A stretch of 64,000 nt of DNA from JAJPXC01 sp964510535 (GTDB lineage Bacteria; Bacteroidota; Bacteroidia; Bacteroidales; Muribaculaceae), in contig CAZECG010000010.1 in the NCBI GenBank assembly GCA_964510535.1, positions 26,922 through 90,921 on the forward strand. The letters are read 5' to 3'. The notes beneath the pieces are model-generated. The model saw only the letters and a list, made by a program, of their open reading frames with translations, had not been told where the DNA came from and did no database searches. Below, piece by piece: positions 1 to 8,355 of the stretch. Each line of letters starts with the position of its first letter. The first letter of the stretch is position 1. The translations under genes and the position numbers were made by a program.

Positions 1-391
1 CCGCTACCTCGCCGTCGTAGAGGGATGTATGGATCCCGCCGAAGGCACGATACGCAGCTATTTAGCCGAAAACTCACAATTTGAAGTCTACTCGACCGAG
101 AACCCCGACGAAGGACAGCTCGCCGTGACCCGATACAAAACCATAGCGACACGCAAAAAACACTCTCTGCTCGAAGTCGAACTCGACACCGGGCGCAAAA
201 ACCAGATTCGCGTACACCTGAGCGACAAGGGACATCCCATCGTCGGCGACCGCAAATATGGAGCAGGGCCATCGCCAATACACCGTCTCGCACTTCACGC
301 ACAGACACTGCGCTTCATCCATCCCGTCACACGCCGCGACATGAACTTTTCAACCCCCATTCCCGCCGCCTTCGCCTCGCTCGTCAAATAA
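1..391 (+). CDS. RluA-family pseudouridine synthase, C-terminal part (cut by window start)
   Basis: The frame is open from the first bases of the window and ends with TAA at 389-391, so only the C-terminal half is visible. It begins with RYLAVVEG, typical of the family, then carries the signature TGRKNQIRVHL and GHPIVGDRKYG, both hallmarks of RluA/RluD-type enzymes that isomerise uridine in rRNA or tRNA. The catalytic Asp motif (HRLD-type) would lie upstream of the window, so the substrate class cannot be decided. The ATG at 29 is internal and not the true start. A repeat array begins six bases after the stop. Confidence 0.88.
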   Translation, partial: RYLAVVEGCMDPAEGTIRSYLAENSQFEVYSTENPDEGQLAVTRYKTIATRKKHSLLEVELDTGRKNQIRVHLSDKGHPIVGDRKYGAGPSPIHRLALHAQTLRFIHPVTRRDMNFSTPIPAAFASLVK

Positions 392-396
392 TGCCC

Positions 397-489
397 AATG
401 CATAATGCTCAATGCATAATGCTCAATGCATAATGCTCAATGCACAACGCTCAAATAATTATGCATTATGCATTATGAATTATGCATTG
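397..489. repeat. 14-base tandem repeat followed by its inverted copy
   Basis: Four head-to-tail 14-base units (AATGCATAATGCTC, the last with changes) occupy 397-452. They are followed at about 453-489 by the inverted form, ATTATGCATTATGCATTATG and similar. The transcript could fold into a long AT-rich hairpin, which may end transcription of the upstream gene. There are no spacers, so it is not a CRISPR array. It lies directly upstream of the promoter of the Lrp-type gene. Confidence 0.8.
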
Positions 490-514
490 AAAAAATAGTT
501 TCGTGGCATTTTGC

Positions 515-544
515 TTGTAAAATGGAAAAATTTGAGTAATTTTG
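515..544 (+). promoter_or_regulatory. Promoter of the Lrp-type regulator gene
   Basis: TTG at 515-517 and TAATTTTG at 537-544 are 19 bases apart, matching the Bacteroidales -33/-7 pattern. The start codon follows 21 bases downstream. Confidence 0.65.
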
Positions 545-565
545 TCGCCATAAACCATAATATCA

Positions 566-1027
566 ATGGAAAAAATCGACAACTTAGACCGCAAGATACT
601 GTCAATAGTGACACGCAACGCACGCATCGCCTCTAAAGATGTCGCCACAGAGTGTGGTGTCTCGCGCGCCGCTATCCACCAGCGCATACAGCGCATGATT
701 GACCTCAACGTCATCACAGGATCGGGCTATAACGTCAACCCAAAAATACTCGGATATTGCACCTGCACCTACGTCGGTGTGAACCTCGAACGCGGTGCCA
801 TGTACCGCGACGTGGTGCCTCAACTCGAAAAAATACCGGAAGTGGTCGAGTGCCACTTCACCACCGGCCCATACACGATGCTCATAAAGCTCTACGCTCG
901 CGACAATGAGCATCTGATGGATTTGCTCAACAACAAGATACAGATGATTCACGGAGTAACAGGCACCGAAACGTTAATCTCGCTCGACCACAGCATCCAC
1001 CGCGAGATTCCAATCGCAGAGCAATAA
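566..1027 (+). CDS. Lrp/AsnC family transcriptional regulator
   Basis: This 153-residue protein has the usual Lrp/AsnC size and build. Residues about 4-50 form the helix-turn-helix (DRKILSIVTRNARIASKDVA, then GVSRAAIHQRIQRM), and residues about 70-145 form the RAM effector-binding and oligomerisation domain. Proteins of this family bind DNA as dimers to octamers and respond to amino acids. The effector here cannot be read from sequence. The gene stands alone with its own promoter and ends at a strong hairpin shared with the convergent M15 peptidase gene. Confidence 0.92.
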   Translation: MEKIDNLDRKILSIVTRNARIASKDVATECGVSRAAIHQRIQRMIDLNVITGSGYNVNPKILGYCTCTYVGVNLERGAMYRDVVPQLEKIPEVVECHFTTGPYTMLIKLYARDNEHLMDLLNNKIQMIHGVTGTETLISLDHSIHREIPIAEQ

Positions 1028-1055
1028 GCAAAAACATTTTTTATCTTCTTCATAA

Positions 1056-1085
1056 ACGAAAGGGGAGCCGCCGCTCCCCTTTCGT
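1056..1085. terminator. Bidirectional terminator hairpin
   Basis: Perfect 13-base arms ACGAAAGGGGAGC (1056-1068) and GCTCCCCTTTCGT (1073-1085) flank a four-base loop. It lies between the Lrp-type gene (plus) and the M15 peptidase gene (minus), whose stop codon overlaps the last base of the stem. T-rich and A-rich flanks are present on the two sides. Confidence 0.8.
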
Positions 1086-1450
1086 CATATAGCCACATGG
1101 ATCCAACGCCCACCGCGCTCCCATATCAGCTCGCAGTGGGGAAGCCCGCCGAGTATCGCCATCAACCGACGGTTGCCCGCCACCGAACCGACAGTCAAAT
1201 CCGCCGCCCGCCCTTGCAAGTGATAGCTCGACGGCACCCCGCCGACGGCGCGGTTAAGCTCCGGGCTGCGATAACCGCTGTTGACGGCGATAGGAGCGCC
1301 CAGAGCCTCACGAGCCGGGTCAAGCACCAGCGACACCAGCGACTTCAGATTTTTAACGGCCTCCGCCGGCGGAGTGTTGTCGATTCCGCGGGCCGACGCT
1401 ACCGAGCTGCGAATCAGCTCATCAATACTGAAATATCTCATACTCATCAT
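1085..1450 (-). CDS. M15-type D-Ala-D-Ala carboxypeptidase / endolysin-like peptidase
   Basis: This is a compact 121-residue zinc peptidase domain. The family signature SxHxxGxAxD is seen as SYHLQGRAAD, giving zinc ligands His77 and Asp84, with the third ligand in WIHVAI (His118). NSGYRSPELN before it is also typical. There is no signal peptide. Single-domain M15 proteins of this size are common as endolysins in phages and prophages of Bacteroidales, so a phage origin is plausible, though no phage neighbours are adjacent here. Starts at 1450, 1447 and 1441 are possible. MRYFSIDEL (1441) looks like the natural N-terminus. Confidence 0.85.
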   Translation of the reverse strand: MMSMRYFSIDELIRSSVASARGIDNTPPAEAVKNLKSLVSLVLDPAREALGAPIAVNSGYRSPELNRAVGGVPSSYHLQGRAADLTVGSVAGNRRLMAILGGLPHCELIWERGGRWIHVAI

Positions 1451-1511
1451 CGGTTTTGGCGCAAAATTACCCCCCGACGAAAAACTATTGATGTGTTTTT
1501 AACCCTTCCAC

Positions 1512-1542
1512 TTTGACATTATTACAAAAAAATGTATCTTTG
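1512..1542 (+). promoter_or_regulatory. Promoter of the PpiD/SurA-like gene
   Basis: TTTG at 1512-1515 and TATCTTTG at 1535-1542, 19 bases apart, fit the Bacteroidales promoter consensus very well. About 76 bases of leader separate it from the start codon. Confidence 0.75.
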
Positions 1543-1618
1543 TGCGCTAAAATGCCTACGAAAAGCATAGCGAAAACCGCCTTAAAAAGATAATAATCAA
1601 AAAAACCAGCAATAATAA

Positions 1619-3700
1619 ATGGCAACATTAGAAAAAATCCGAAGCAAATCGGCCCTTCTTTTCACTATCATCATTGTGGCCCTTCTTGCATTCATCCTCG
1701 GTGACTTCCTCACCTCCGGCCGCTCATTCTTCAGCGACCCCACAACCCTCGCTAAAGTCGACGGCCACAAAATCGACATCAACGAATTTAGCTCTCGCGT
1801 CGAGCAGGTGCGCAATGCCCGCCAACAACAGGGCTACTCCGATGTCGACATCGCTCCTATCCAGCAGCAGGTGCTCGACCAAATGATTTATGAAACACTG
1901 ATGAACGAGGAGCTTGATATGCTCGGCATCGTTGTCACCGACGCTGAGCTGTCAACCGCCATGACAGGCCCCAACGCTCTCCCTTCAGTGGCAAACCAAG
2001 CTCGCCAATACGGGTTCGACACACCCGACAGCTTCTATGACGCCGCTTTCAACCCCTCAAAATACGGCATCGCACCCGAAAACGCACAGCAACTGAAAGC
2101 CTTATGGCTCGAAATGGAGAAAAGCACCGTCGAGATGCTGCGCCAACAGAAATTCGGCAACCTGTTCATGGGGACACTGACCGCCAACGCCCTCGACTCA
2201 AAGAGCTACTACGACGAGAACGCCGCAACCTCGCGCATACTCTATGCGAAGAAAGACCTCTCGTCACTCAAAGATGAAGATTTCCCCGTCAACGAAGCCG
2301 ACATCAAAGCCCAGTATGACAAACGCCGCAACTCGTTCCGTCTCGACGAGCCGCGCCACATCGTTGACTACATCATTGTCAACGTGACACCCTCAGCCGA
2401 CGACCGCGCGGCTGCCACGACCGAGGTCGAGGACGCCATCGCCGCCCTCCGCACCCAGCCGGGAACCGAAGGCGTCAACGGCAACGTAAACTTCGGCGTC
2501 AACCGCCTCCAGCTCCCCAAAAGCCGCATAACCAACAGCGCAATCAAATCGGCCATCGACACCATGTCGACAGATGGGGTGCAGATGGTTTCGTTCCAGA
2601 ATGACACCTACACCCTTGTGAAACTTTTCAACATCTCAAGCCAGGTTGACTCTGTGAACCTCGACTTTGCCGTTGTCGAAGGCGACATGGCCCACCGCGA
2701 CTCAATCATAAACGCCCTCAACAGCGGAGCCAAGGCTTCCGATATGCTTGCCGCAGGCACACTCGCCGCCGCTCAGGACAGCCTCTGGGTTTCTCTCCTT
2801 GACCCCCAACTCGGCACGATGAAAGACCAACTCGCATCAGCAGCCCAGGGTCAATATGTGGCTCTCGACACCATGGCCGGAGCACAGCAATACCGCGTGA
2901 TGCGCGTCAAGACTCGCAAAGCCCCTGTCACCACCTACGATTTCGCAGAGATAACCTACAAAATCGAGCCTTCCACCGCAACTCTCCACACACTTGAAGG
3001 CGACCTGAGCAAATTCCTCAACGCAAACAACACATCAGCCAAGTTCGCCGAGAACGCCCCCGCCGCCAACTACAACATCTTCCCCGCCGAGCTGACCACT
3101 TCGTCACTCTCGCTCAACAACACCCCCGACACCCGCGAAGGTGTTAACTGGGCTATGGAAGCTAAGAAAGGCGAAGTGTCGCCAATCTTCCGCGACGACC
3201 GCAACACCCGCCTGTTCGCTGTGGCTGTCAAAGACATCTACGACGGCGAGTATCTCCCGATGACCGACACCAACATCAACAAATACCTCACCGAGGAAGC
3301 GCGCAAAGAGAAAAAAGCGTCTAAGCTCCTCGCCGACTATCAAGACAAAGGAAAAACCGTCTATGACTACGCGTCACTGATGGAGTCAAAAGTCGACACC
3401 ACTCAGGTAACTTTCGGACAGTCCCGCGTGATGGGATTCTTCACCGCCGAGCCGGCACTCGTCGGCCGCGTGTCAGCATCCAACCCCGGCGAGCTCAACG
3501 GCCCGTTCAAAGGCAACAACTCGGTTATCGTGTTCCAAGTGCTTGACGTGGAAAAGAGCGGTCTCCCCTACGATGAGACCAACGCGCAAGCCTCGTTCGA
3601 CCGCAGCCAAGGCGTTGACGCACTCTCGCGCAACTTCCCCGCCATACTGCGCGGCAAAACAAAAGTCGACAACCGCATACAGAAATTCTATCGCAAATAA
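1619..3700 (+). CDS. Membrane-anchored PpiD/SurA-like peptidyl-prolyl isomerase
   Basis: This 693-residue protein begins with a short basic cytoplasmic tail and one membrane segment (about residues 11-30), then a long periplasmic part. Residues about 45-200 resemble the SurA N-terminal chaperone domain. The later part contains parvulin-like (rotamase) stretches. This is the size and topology of PpiD-type periplasmic folding factors, which help envelope proteins leaving the Sec translocon. The single gene has a strong promoter and a 17-bp-stem terminator, so it is probably monocistronic. The parvulin active site is divergent, so chaperone function is safer to claim than isomerase activity. Confidence 0.85.
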   Translation: MATLEKIRSKSALLFTIIIVALLAFILGDFLTSGRSFFSDPTTLAKVDGHKIDINEFSSRVEQVRNARQQQGYSDVDIAPIQQQVLDQMIYETLMNEELDMLGIVVTDAELSTAMTGPNALPSVANQARQYGFDTPDSFYDAAFNPSKYGIAPENAQQLKALWLEMEKSTVEMLRQQKFGNLFMGTLTANALDSKSYYDENAATSRILYAKKDLSSLKDEDFPVNEADIKAQYDKRRNSFRLDEPRHIVDYIIVNVTPSADDRAAATTEVEDAIAALRTQPGTEGVNGNVNFGVNRLQLPKSRITNSAIKSAIDTMSTDGVQMVSFQNDTYTLVKLFNISSQVDSVNLDFAVVEGDMAHRDSIINALNSGAKASDMLAAGTLAAAQDSLWVSLLDPQLGTMKDQLASAAQGQYVALDTMAGAQQYRVMRVKTRKAPVTTYDFAEITYKIEPSTATLHTLEGDLSKFLNANNTSAKFAENAPAANYNIFPAELTTSSLSLNNTPDTREGVNWAMEAKKGEVSPIFRDDRNTRLFAVAVKDIYDGEYLPMTDTNINKYLTEEARKEKKASKLLADYQDKGKTVYDYASLMESKVDTTQVTFGQSRVMGFFTAEPALVGRVSASNPGELNGPFKGNNSVIVFQVLDVEKSGLPYDETNAQASFDRSQGVDALSRNFPAILRGKTKVDNRIQKFYRK

Positions 3701-3724
3701 AAAACTACCGTCATGGGGCAACAT

Positions 3725-3760
3725 AAGAAAAGGGCCGATTTCAAAATCGGCCCTTTTCTT
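3725..3760. terminator. Terminator after the PpiD/SurA-like gene
   Basis: Arms of 17 bases, AAGAAAAGGGCCGATTT (3725-3741) and its exact complement (3744-3760), are separated by two bases. The right arm ends in a T-rich run. Confidence 0.85.
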
Positions 3761-3784
3761 ATGCTCTTTTCACGATTTTATAAT

Positions 3785-3792
3785 TATCTTTG
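3785..3792 (+). promoter_or_regulatory. -7 element almost touching the methyltransferase start codon
   Basis: TATCTTTG fits the -7 consensus, but only five bases separate it from the GTG at 3798 that starts the next gene. If used, the transcript would be leaderless or nearly so. No clear -33 TTTG is visible. Confidence 0.4.
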
Positions 3793-3797
3793 TCATC

Positions 3798-4532
3798 GTG
3801 AATCAAGAGCCAACAACCGCAGAGAAACCAGCCGTCGGGCTATACCTGTTCCCGGTGACGCTTAGCGACGCGCCTCTCGACAACGTGCTGCCGACACTCA
3901 ACCTCAAATTGATAACCGGCATCAGACACTTCATCGTCGAGAACGTACGCTCGGCAAGGCGATTTCTGCGCCAATGCGACCGCTCAATCGACATCGACTC
4001 GCTCACATTCCACACCCTCGACGAACACACCCGTCCCGACGAGATAGCCCCGATGCTCGACCCTCTCGCCCAAGGACACCCCATGGGTGTGATTTCCGAA
4101 GCGGGATGCCCAGCCATCGCCGACCCCGGAGCCGACGTTGTCGCTATCGCTCAACGGCGCGGCTACAACGTCTACCCCCTCGTCGGGCCGTCGAGCATTC
4201 TGCTCGGGCTTATGGGCTCGGGCTTCAACGGACAGAGTTTCGCATTCAACGGTTACCTCCCGCGGGAAAAGGGTGAACGCGCGGCCAAGCTGCGCGAAAT
4301 GCGCTCACGGATAGCCCGAGAGCGACAAACCCAGATTTTCATCGAGACACCCTATCGCAACAACCGCATGGTCGCCGAACTTTGCGCGACACTGCCCGGC
4401 GATATGCTGCTCTGCGTGGCGTGCGACGTGACTGCGCCACAAGCCTCAATTACAACAAAAACGATAGCCTCATGGGGCAAGTCAAAATATGACTTCGACA
4501 AGAGACCGGCGATTTTCCTCCTGTTCAGTTGA
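3798..4532 (+). CDS. SAM-dependent methyltransferase, RsmI/tetrapyrrole methylase fold
   Basis: This 244-residue protein starts from the GTG at 3798, chosen because the conserved N-terminus GLYLFPVTLSD follows 12 residues later and no ATG lies nearby upstream outside the previous gene. SEAGCPAIADPG and GPSSILLGLMGSGFNGQSF match the SAM- and substrate-binding loops of RsmI, which 2'-O-methylates C1402 of 16S rRNA. The Bacteroidales members are shorter than E. coli RsmI and lack its C-terminal domain, so the exact substrate is inferred. The next gene starts 13 bases downstream, suggesting a co-transcribed group through 8055. Confidence 0.87.
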   Translation: MNQEPTTAEKPAVGLYLFPVTLSDAPLDNVLPTLNLKLITGIRHFIVENVRSARRFLRQCDRSIDIDSLTFHTLDEHTRPDEIAPMLDPLAQGHPMGVISEAGCPAIADPGADVVAIAQRRGYNVYPLVGPSSILLGLMGSGFNGQSFAFNGYLPREKGERAAKLREMRSRIARERQTQIFIETPYRNNRMVAELCATLPGDMLLCVACDVTAPQASITTKTIASWGKSKYDFDKRPAIFLLFS

Positions 4533-4545
4533 CCAATAAACCAAA

Positions 4546-5589
4546 ATGCCTAAATATAAACGCAGACCGACAATCAACGAATCTCTTCCGGGGCTTTTCG
4601 ATGAATTTGAAATCGACATGACCCGGGAGGAGCTGCCCATTCACCCCTCAATCAAAGAGCACGCCACACGCGTGATGTTGAGCGGAGGCATAGAGAAGAC
4701 GGAGACGGCAGGCGACAACGCCGTCGAGCCGTTGCAAGCCATCGCCGTCGGCAGCAGGTTGAAATTCATCTCGTTTGGCAGCGGCAGTAGCGGCAACTGC
4801 GCATTTATCGGCGATGACAACGGCGGCTTTCTCATCGATGCCGGAGTCGACCCCGCGAAGATATTGCCCGAATTGCGGAAACACGGAATCAAGACCGAAA
4901 AAATAGCCGGAATCATACTCACCCACGACCATGGCGACCATGTGAGATATGCCTACTGCCTACTCAGGCGCAACCCTCACATGTCGCTCTATTGCACCCC
5001 CAAGGCCTTCAACGGCATCCTGCGACGCCACAACATCTCGCGACGCATAAAAGATTACCACAAACCCATTTACAAAGAAATACCCTTCGAGATCGGCGAC
5101 TTCAAGCTGACGGCGTTCGAGGTGCAGCACGACGGATCGGACAACGCCGGATTTTTCATCGAACACGGCTCCCACACATTCGCCATCGCCACCGACCTCG
5201 GTTGCGTAAGCCAAAGAGCCGACTTCTATATGCGTCAAGCGCGATACATCATAATCGAAAGCAACTACGACAAGGAGATGCTTATCGCCGGACATTACCC
5301 CGAGTACCTGAAGGCACGCATACTCGCCGACAACGGACACCTCGACAATGTGGACGCCGCCGCTTACATAGCCTCAATCTACACCCCTCGGCTGACCCAT
5401 GTGTTCTTGTGCCACCTGAGCCACGACAACAACACACCCGAAAAAGCCACCGAAACCATGAAAAACGCATTACAGGCAAAAGGGGTGGTAGTCGGCGACG
5501 GCTCCGACAGCATCGAATCGCGCGAAGCGCAAATCCAAGTAATGGCACTCCCGCGGTTTGAACCCACCAGAATGTTCATCTTCCGATAA
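4546..5589 (+). CDS. Metallo-beta-lactamase-fold hydrolase, WalJ/YycJ-like, with N-terminal extension
   Basis: This 347-residue protein has the metal-binding motif THDHGDH (residues 126-132), preceded by FGSGSSGNCAF (about 77-87), the normal start of WalJ/YycJ-type enzymes. Later His residues (the His in CHLSHD near the end) complete a two-metal site. The homologous core usually starts within a few residues of FISFGSGSSGN, so the first 70 residues here are an extra segment rich in charged residues. Internal Met codons at residues 25 and 44 are alternative starts. Members are thought to be nucleases or phosphodiesterases. The true substrate is unknown. Confidence 0.85.
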   Translation: MPKYKRRPTINESLPGLFDEFEIDMTREELPIHPSIKEHATRVMLSGGIEKTETAGDNAVEPLQAIAVGSRLKFISFGSGSSGNCAFIGDDNGGFLIDAGVDPAKILPELRKHGIKTEKIAGIILTHDHGDHVRYAYCLLRRNPHMSLYCTPKAFNGILRRHNISRRIKDYHKPIYKEIPFEIGDFKLTAFEVQHDGSDNAGFFIEHGSHTFAIATDLGCVSQRADFYMRQARYIIIESNYDKEMLIAGHYPEYLKARILADNGHLDNVDAAAYIASIYTPRLTHVFLCHLSHDNNTPEKATETMKNALQAKGVVVGDGSDSIESREAQIQVMALPRFEPTRMFIFR

Positions 5590-5618
5590 TCGTCACAACC
5601 CTTAGCAGAAACCCGACA

Positions 5619-6761
5619 ATGAAGCAATTGAGAATCGGTTTTGACGCAAAACGCGCCGTGCGCAACTTCACGGGACTGGGAAATTACAGCCGCCTGATTG
5701 TCGACTCGCTCGCCCGACGCTATCCCGGCAACCAATATCTGATGTACTCTCCCGACGCGCGCCCCAACCGGCGGCTCGCCCCGATTCTTGACCTCGAAAA
5801 CGTGGAACTCAGATTGCCGGCGACAACCGCAGGCAAAGCGATGCCTTCGCTGTGGAGGATAAGCGGCATAACCGGCGACCTGCGCCGAGACAAAATCGAC
5901 CTCTTCCACGGTCTCAGTAACGAGCTGCCGCTTAACATCGAAAAGAGCGGTATACCATCTGTGGTAACCATCCACGACGTGATTTTCAGGCATTTCCCTC
6001 AATGCTACAAACCGATTGACCGAAAAATTTACGATTACAAATTTGCGAAAGCCGCACGAGCCGCCACACGCGTCATAGCAATAAGCGAATGCACCCGCCG
6101 CGACATCATCAACGCCTACGGCATACCTGCCGGGAAAATCGACGTGGTCTATCAAGGCTGCGACCCCTCTTTCGCCAAGGACGTGACAGACACGGAAATT
6201 GAAAATCTACGGACGAAGTACGGCCTCGACGGCCCGTTTATAGTGACAATCGGCACCGTCGAGACACGCAAAAACCAGCTTCTCGCCGTCAAAGCCCTAC
6301 GCGGGCTTCCCGCCGACATATCGCTCGTGATTGTCGGCCGACAGACCCCCTATGCCGACGAGATACGCCGCTACATCGCCGCCAATTCCCTCTCTGACCG
6401 CGTCAAGTGGATTGACAACGCGCCGTTCGCCGAGTTACCGGCATTCTACCGCGCCTCCCTGTTCTCGACCTACACATCCCGCTATGAAGGATTTGGTCTC
6501 CCGGTCATCGAATCACTCTCAGCCTCGACCCCCGTTATCGTCGCGTCAGGCTCATGCCTCGAAGAAGCCGGAGGCCCTTCGACACCGGCAGTCAACCCCG
6601 ACGATGTCGACGAGATGATACACCAATGCCGTCTCATGATTGACGACACCAATCACCGCACCTCGACAGCAGCGGCAGGACACGACTACGTCGCCCGATT
6701 CAATCAAGAGGCTTTCACCCGCAAAGTGATGGAAGTTTACGACAAAGCCTTAACCAACTAA
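5619..6761 (+). CDS. GT4-family glycosyltransferase
   Basis: This 380-residue protein has the GT-B two-domain build. The N-terminal domain holds FTGLGNYSR, a glycine-rich acceptor-side loop, and TIHD. The C-terminal donor-binding domain holds TIGTVETRKN and the family EX7E motif YEGFGLPVIE (Glu290 and Glu298). Such enzymes move a sugar from a nucleotide sugar with retention of configuration, often a mannose or related sugar onto a lipid-linked or surface glycan. It has no signal peptide and is expected at the cytoplasmic face. An epimerase 17 bases downstream suggests a shared role in making a surface sugar. Confidence 0.9.
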   Translation: MKQLRIGFDAKRAVRNFTGLGNYSRLIVDSLARRYPGNQYLMYSPDARPNRRLAPILDLENVELRLPATTAGKAMPSLWRISGITGDLRRDKIDLFHGLSNELPLNIEKSGIPSVVTIHDVIFRHFPQCYKPIDRKIYDYKFAKAARAATRVIAISECTRRDIINAYGIPAGKIDVVYQGCDPSFAKDVTDTEIENLRTKYGLDGPFIVTIGTVETRKNQLLAVKALRGLPADISLVIVGRQTPYADEIRRYIAANSLSDRVKWIDNAPFAELPAFYRASLFSTYTSRYEGFGLPVIESLSASTPVIVASGSCLEEAGGPSTPAVNPDDVDEMIHQCRLMIDDTNHRTSTAAAGHDYVARFNQEAFTRKVMEVYDKALTN

Positions 6762-6778
6762 CCCACCACATACCACCA

Positions 6779-7792
6779 ATGAGCAAACGTTTATTGATAG
6801 TCGGCGCGGGGGGCTTCATCGGCGGGTTCATAGCCCGGCGGAGCCTCCAATTAGGCTACGACACCTGGGTAGCGGTCAGAGAAACCACCTCGCGGCGGTA
6901 TCTCGACGACCCGCGCCTGCATTTCCTCGTCCTCGACTACGAGAACACCGACGACATAGCACGCAAACTGGCCGACGCCATGCCGGCAACCGAGCGTTGG
7001 GACTACATAATCTACAATCTCGGTGCCACCAAATGCGTCAACTTCGCCGACTTCAACCGCATCAACTACCAATACCTGCGCAACTTCACCGACGCGCTAC
7101 AGCAATCCCGCCGCATTCCGTCACGGTTTCTGTATGTCAGCAGCCTGAGCGCGCTCGGACCGGTCAGAGAGGCCGACGGGCTACCAATCGACGGCACCGA
7201 GGTACCACTCCCCGACACCCGTTACGGAGTATCGAAAATCAAAGCCGAGACCCACCTCGAAACCATACCCGGTTTCCCATACATAATATTCAGGCCCACC
7301 GGCGTTTACGGCCCTCACGAACAAGACTACCTGATGATGATTAAATCAATCGACTCTCATTGGGATTTCGGCGTTGGCTACAAGAAACAGATGCTAACGT
7401 TCATCTATGTGGAAGACTTGGTCGAAGCCATGTTCGCAGCACTTGAATCGGGCGTCACGCGAAAAAAATACATCATCTCCGAAGATGCCGCATACACCCA
7501 GGACGAATTCCGCGCCATCGTCGCCAAAGAACTCGGCGTGAAATGGGTTATACCGGTTAAACTACCATTATGGATGGCCTATGTCGCCTCGGTCGTCGCC
7601 GAGAAATGGGGACTTATCAGACTGAAACCCAGCACCCTCAACCGAGACAAATACAAAATCATGCGCCAACGCAACTGGTCGTGCGACATCAGCGCGGCTA
7701 AGAGCGATTTCGGGTTCGCTCCAAGATTCACGCTCGCCGACGGAATCCGCGAAACCGTCAAATCCTACCGCCAATCAAAGAAACAAACGTAA
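6779..7792 (+). CDS. NAD-dependent epimerase/dehydratase (extended SDR)
   Basis: This 337-residue protein opens with the dinucleotide-binding loop GAGGFIGG (residues 9-16) and has the catalytic YGVSK (Tyr149, Lys153) after a serine-rich strand (YVSSLSALG, about 119-127). This is the extended SDR pattern of nucleotide-sugar epimerases and dehydratases. RPTGVYGPHEQDY is the usual substrate-side loop. It follows the GT4 gene closely and overlaps the next start codon by one base (TAATG at 7790), so it is co-transcribed. The exact sugar cannot be read from sequence. Confidence 0.9.
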   Translation: MSKRLLIVGAGGFIGGFIARRSLQLGYDTWVAVRETTSRRYLDDPRLHFLVLDYENTDDIARKLADAMPATERWDYIIYNLGATKCVNFADFNRINYQYLRNFTDALQQSRRIPSRFLYVSSLSALGPVREADGLPIDGTEVPLPDTRYGVSKIKAETHLETIPGFPYIIFRPTGVYGPHEQDYLMMIKSIDSHWDFGVGYKKQMLTFIYVEDLVEAMFAALESGVTRKKYIISEDAAYTQDEFRAIVAKELGVKWVIPVKLPLWMAYVASVVAEKWGLIRLKPSTLNRDKYKIMRQRNWSCDISAAKSDFGFAPRFTLADGIRETVKSYRQSKKQT

Positions 7793-8055
7793 TGGAAACA
7801 CGGACAAAAACCCCATGGTGGGTAATCACGCTGATAATCATCGCAATGCTACCCGGATTCGCATTCCCGCAACTGCTGTCGGCCACAGAACCCGCCACAC
7901 AAGCCCGCGTGTTCGTATGGCTCTACCCCCTCTACCTGCTCGCCGCCGGAGGGCTCGCCTACATCTGCTACCAACAGCGGCAAACCGTCACTTGGATGAT
8001 ACTCATCCTCATGCTTATGACCCACGCCGCCCTCTGGACACTAATCCTTTATTGA
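7792..8055 (+). CDS. Small membrane protein of unknown function
   Basis: This 87-residue protein has three clear hydrophobic segments (about residues 9-28, 40-58 and 66-86) and hardly any soluble part. Its ATG overlaps the stop codon of the epimerase gene, which supports it as a real translated gene. It resembles no family recognised here. By position it may be an accessory to the glycosyltransferase/epimerase pair. Confidence 0.65.
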   Translation: METRTKTPWWVITLIIIAMLPGFAFPQLLSATEPATQARVFVWLYPLYLLAAGGLAYICYQQRQTVTWMILILMLMTHAALWTLILY

Positions 8056-8355
8056 TATAACCGACACCCGTTTTAAATCTTTCACCGCATCCCATCCCTC
8101 AGCCCTCGCAAGTATATAGAGAACACCCGATTCCGAGTAAGAGCAACGTTGACGATTCAACGCCGCTTGAAACCCGTCACGAACCATTGAGTTTGCAATT
8201 GTAAATGCGCCGTAAGGAGGCACAACAGCCTATGTTGATAAATTCTTACGGCTAAGGGGAATTTTATTGAATTTATAGATGTAAATTCTGAAAGTTTTAA
8301 CTATCTTTACGTCCCGAAAACCTATAAACATTTTAGCCGCTTTCAACCCCTTGCA
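8056..8355. other. Intergenic region before the dcw cluster
   Basis: These 300 bases hold no supported gene. A minus-strand open frame of 60 codons (8041-8223) has no recognisable motif. The last 60 bases are AT-rich and carry TATCTTTA at 8302-8309, a plausible -7 element for rsmH, with no convincing -33 partner. The transcriptional regulator mraZ, normally found just upstream of rsmH, is not encoded here. Confidence 0.6.
8302..8309 (+). promoter_or_regulatory. Possible -7 element of the dcw operon
   Basis: TATCTTTA deviates from TAnnTTTG at the last base and lacks a clear -33 element, but it is the only candidate before the 15-kb gene cluster. Confidence 0.35.

Noticed and set aside
397..452. 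CRISPR-like regular repeats
   Set aside because: Units are 14 bases and directly adjacent with no spacers, and no cas gene is near.
5379..6155. 258-codon open frame on the minus strand
   Set aside because: Antisense to the glycosyltransferase and metallo-beta-lactamase genes. No motif.
8041..8223. 60-codon minus-strand open frame in the gap before rsmH
   Set aside because: No motif, no promoter and no clear ribosome site. Not enough to call a gene.
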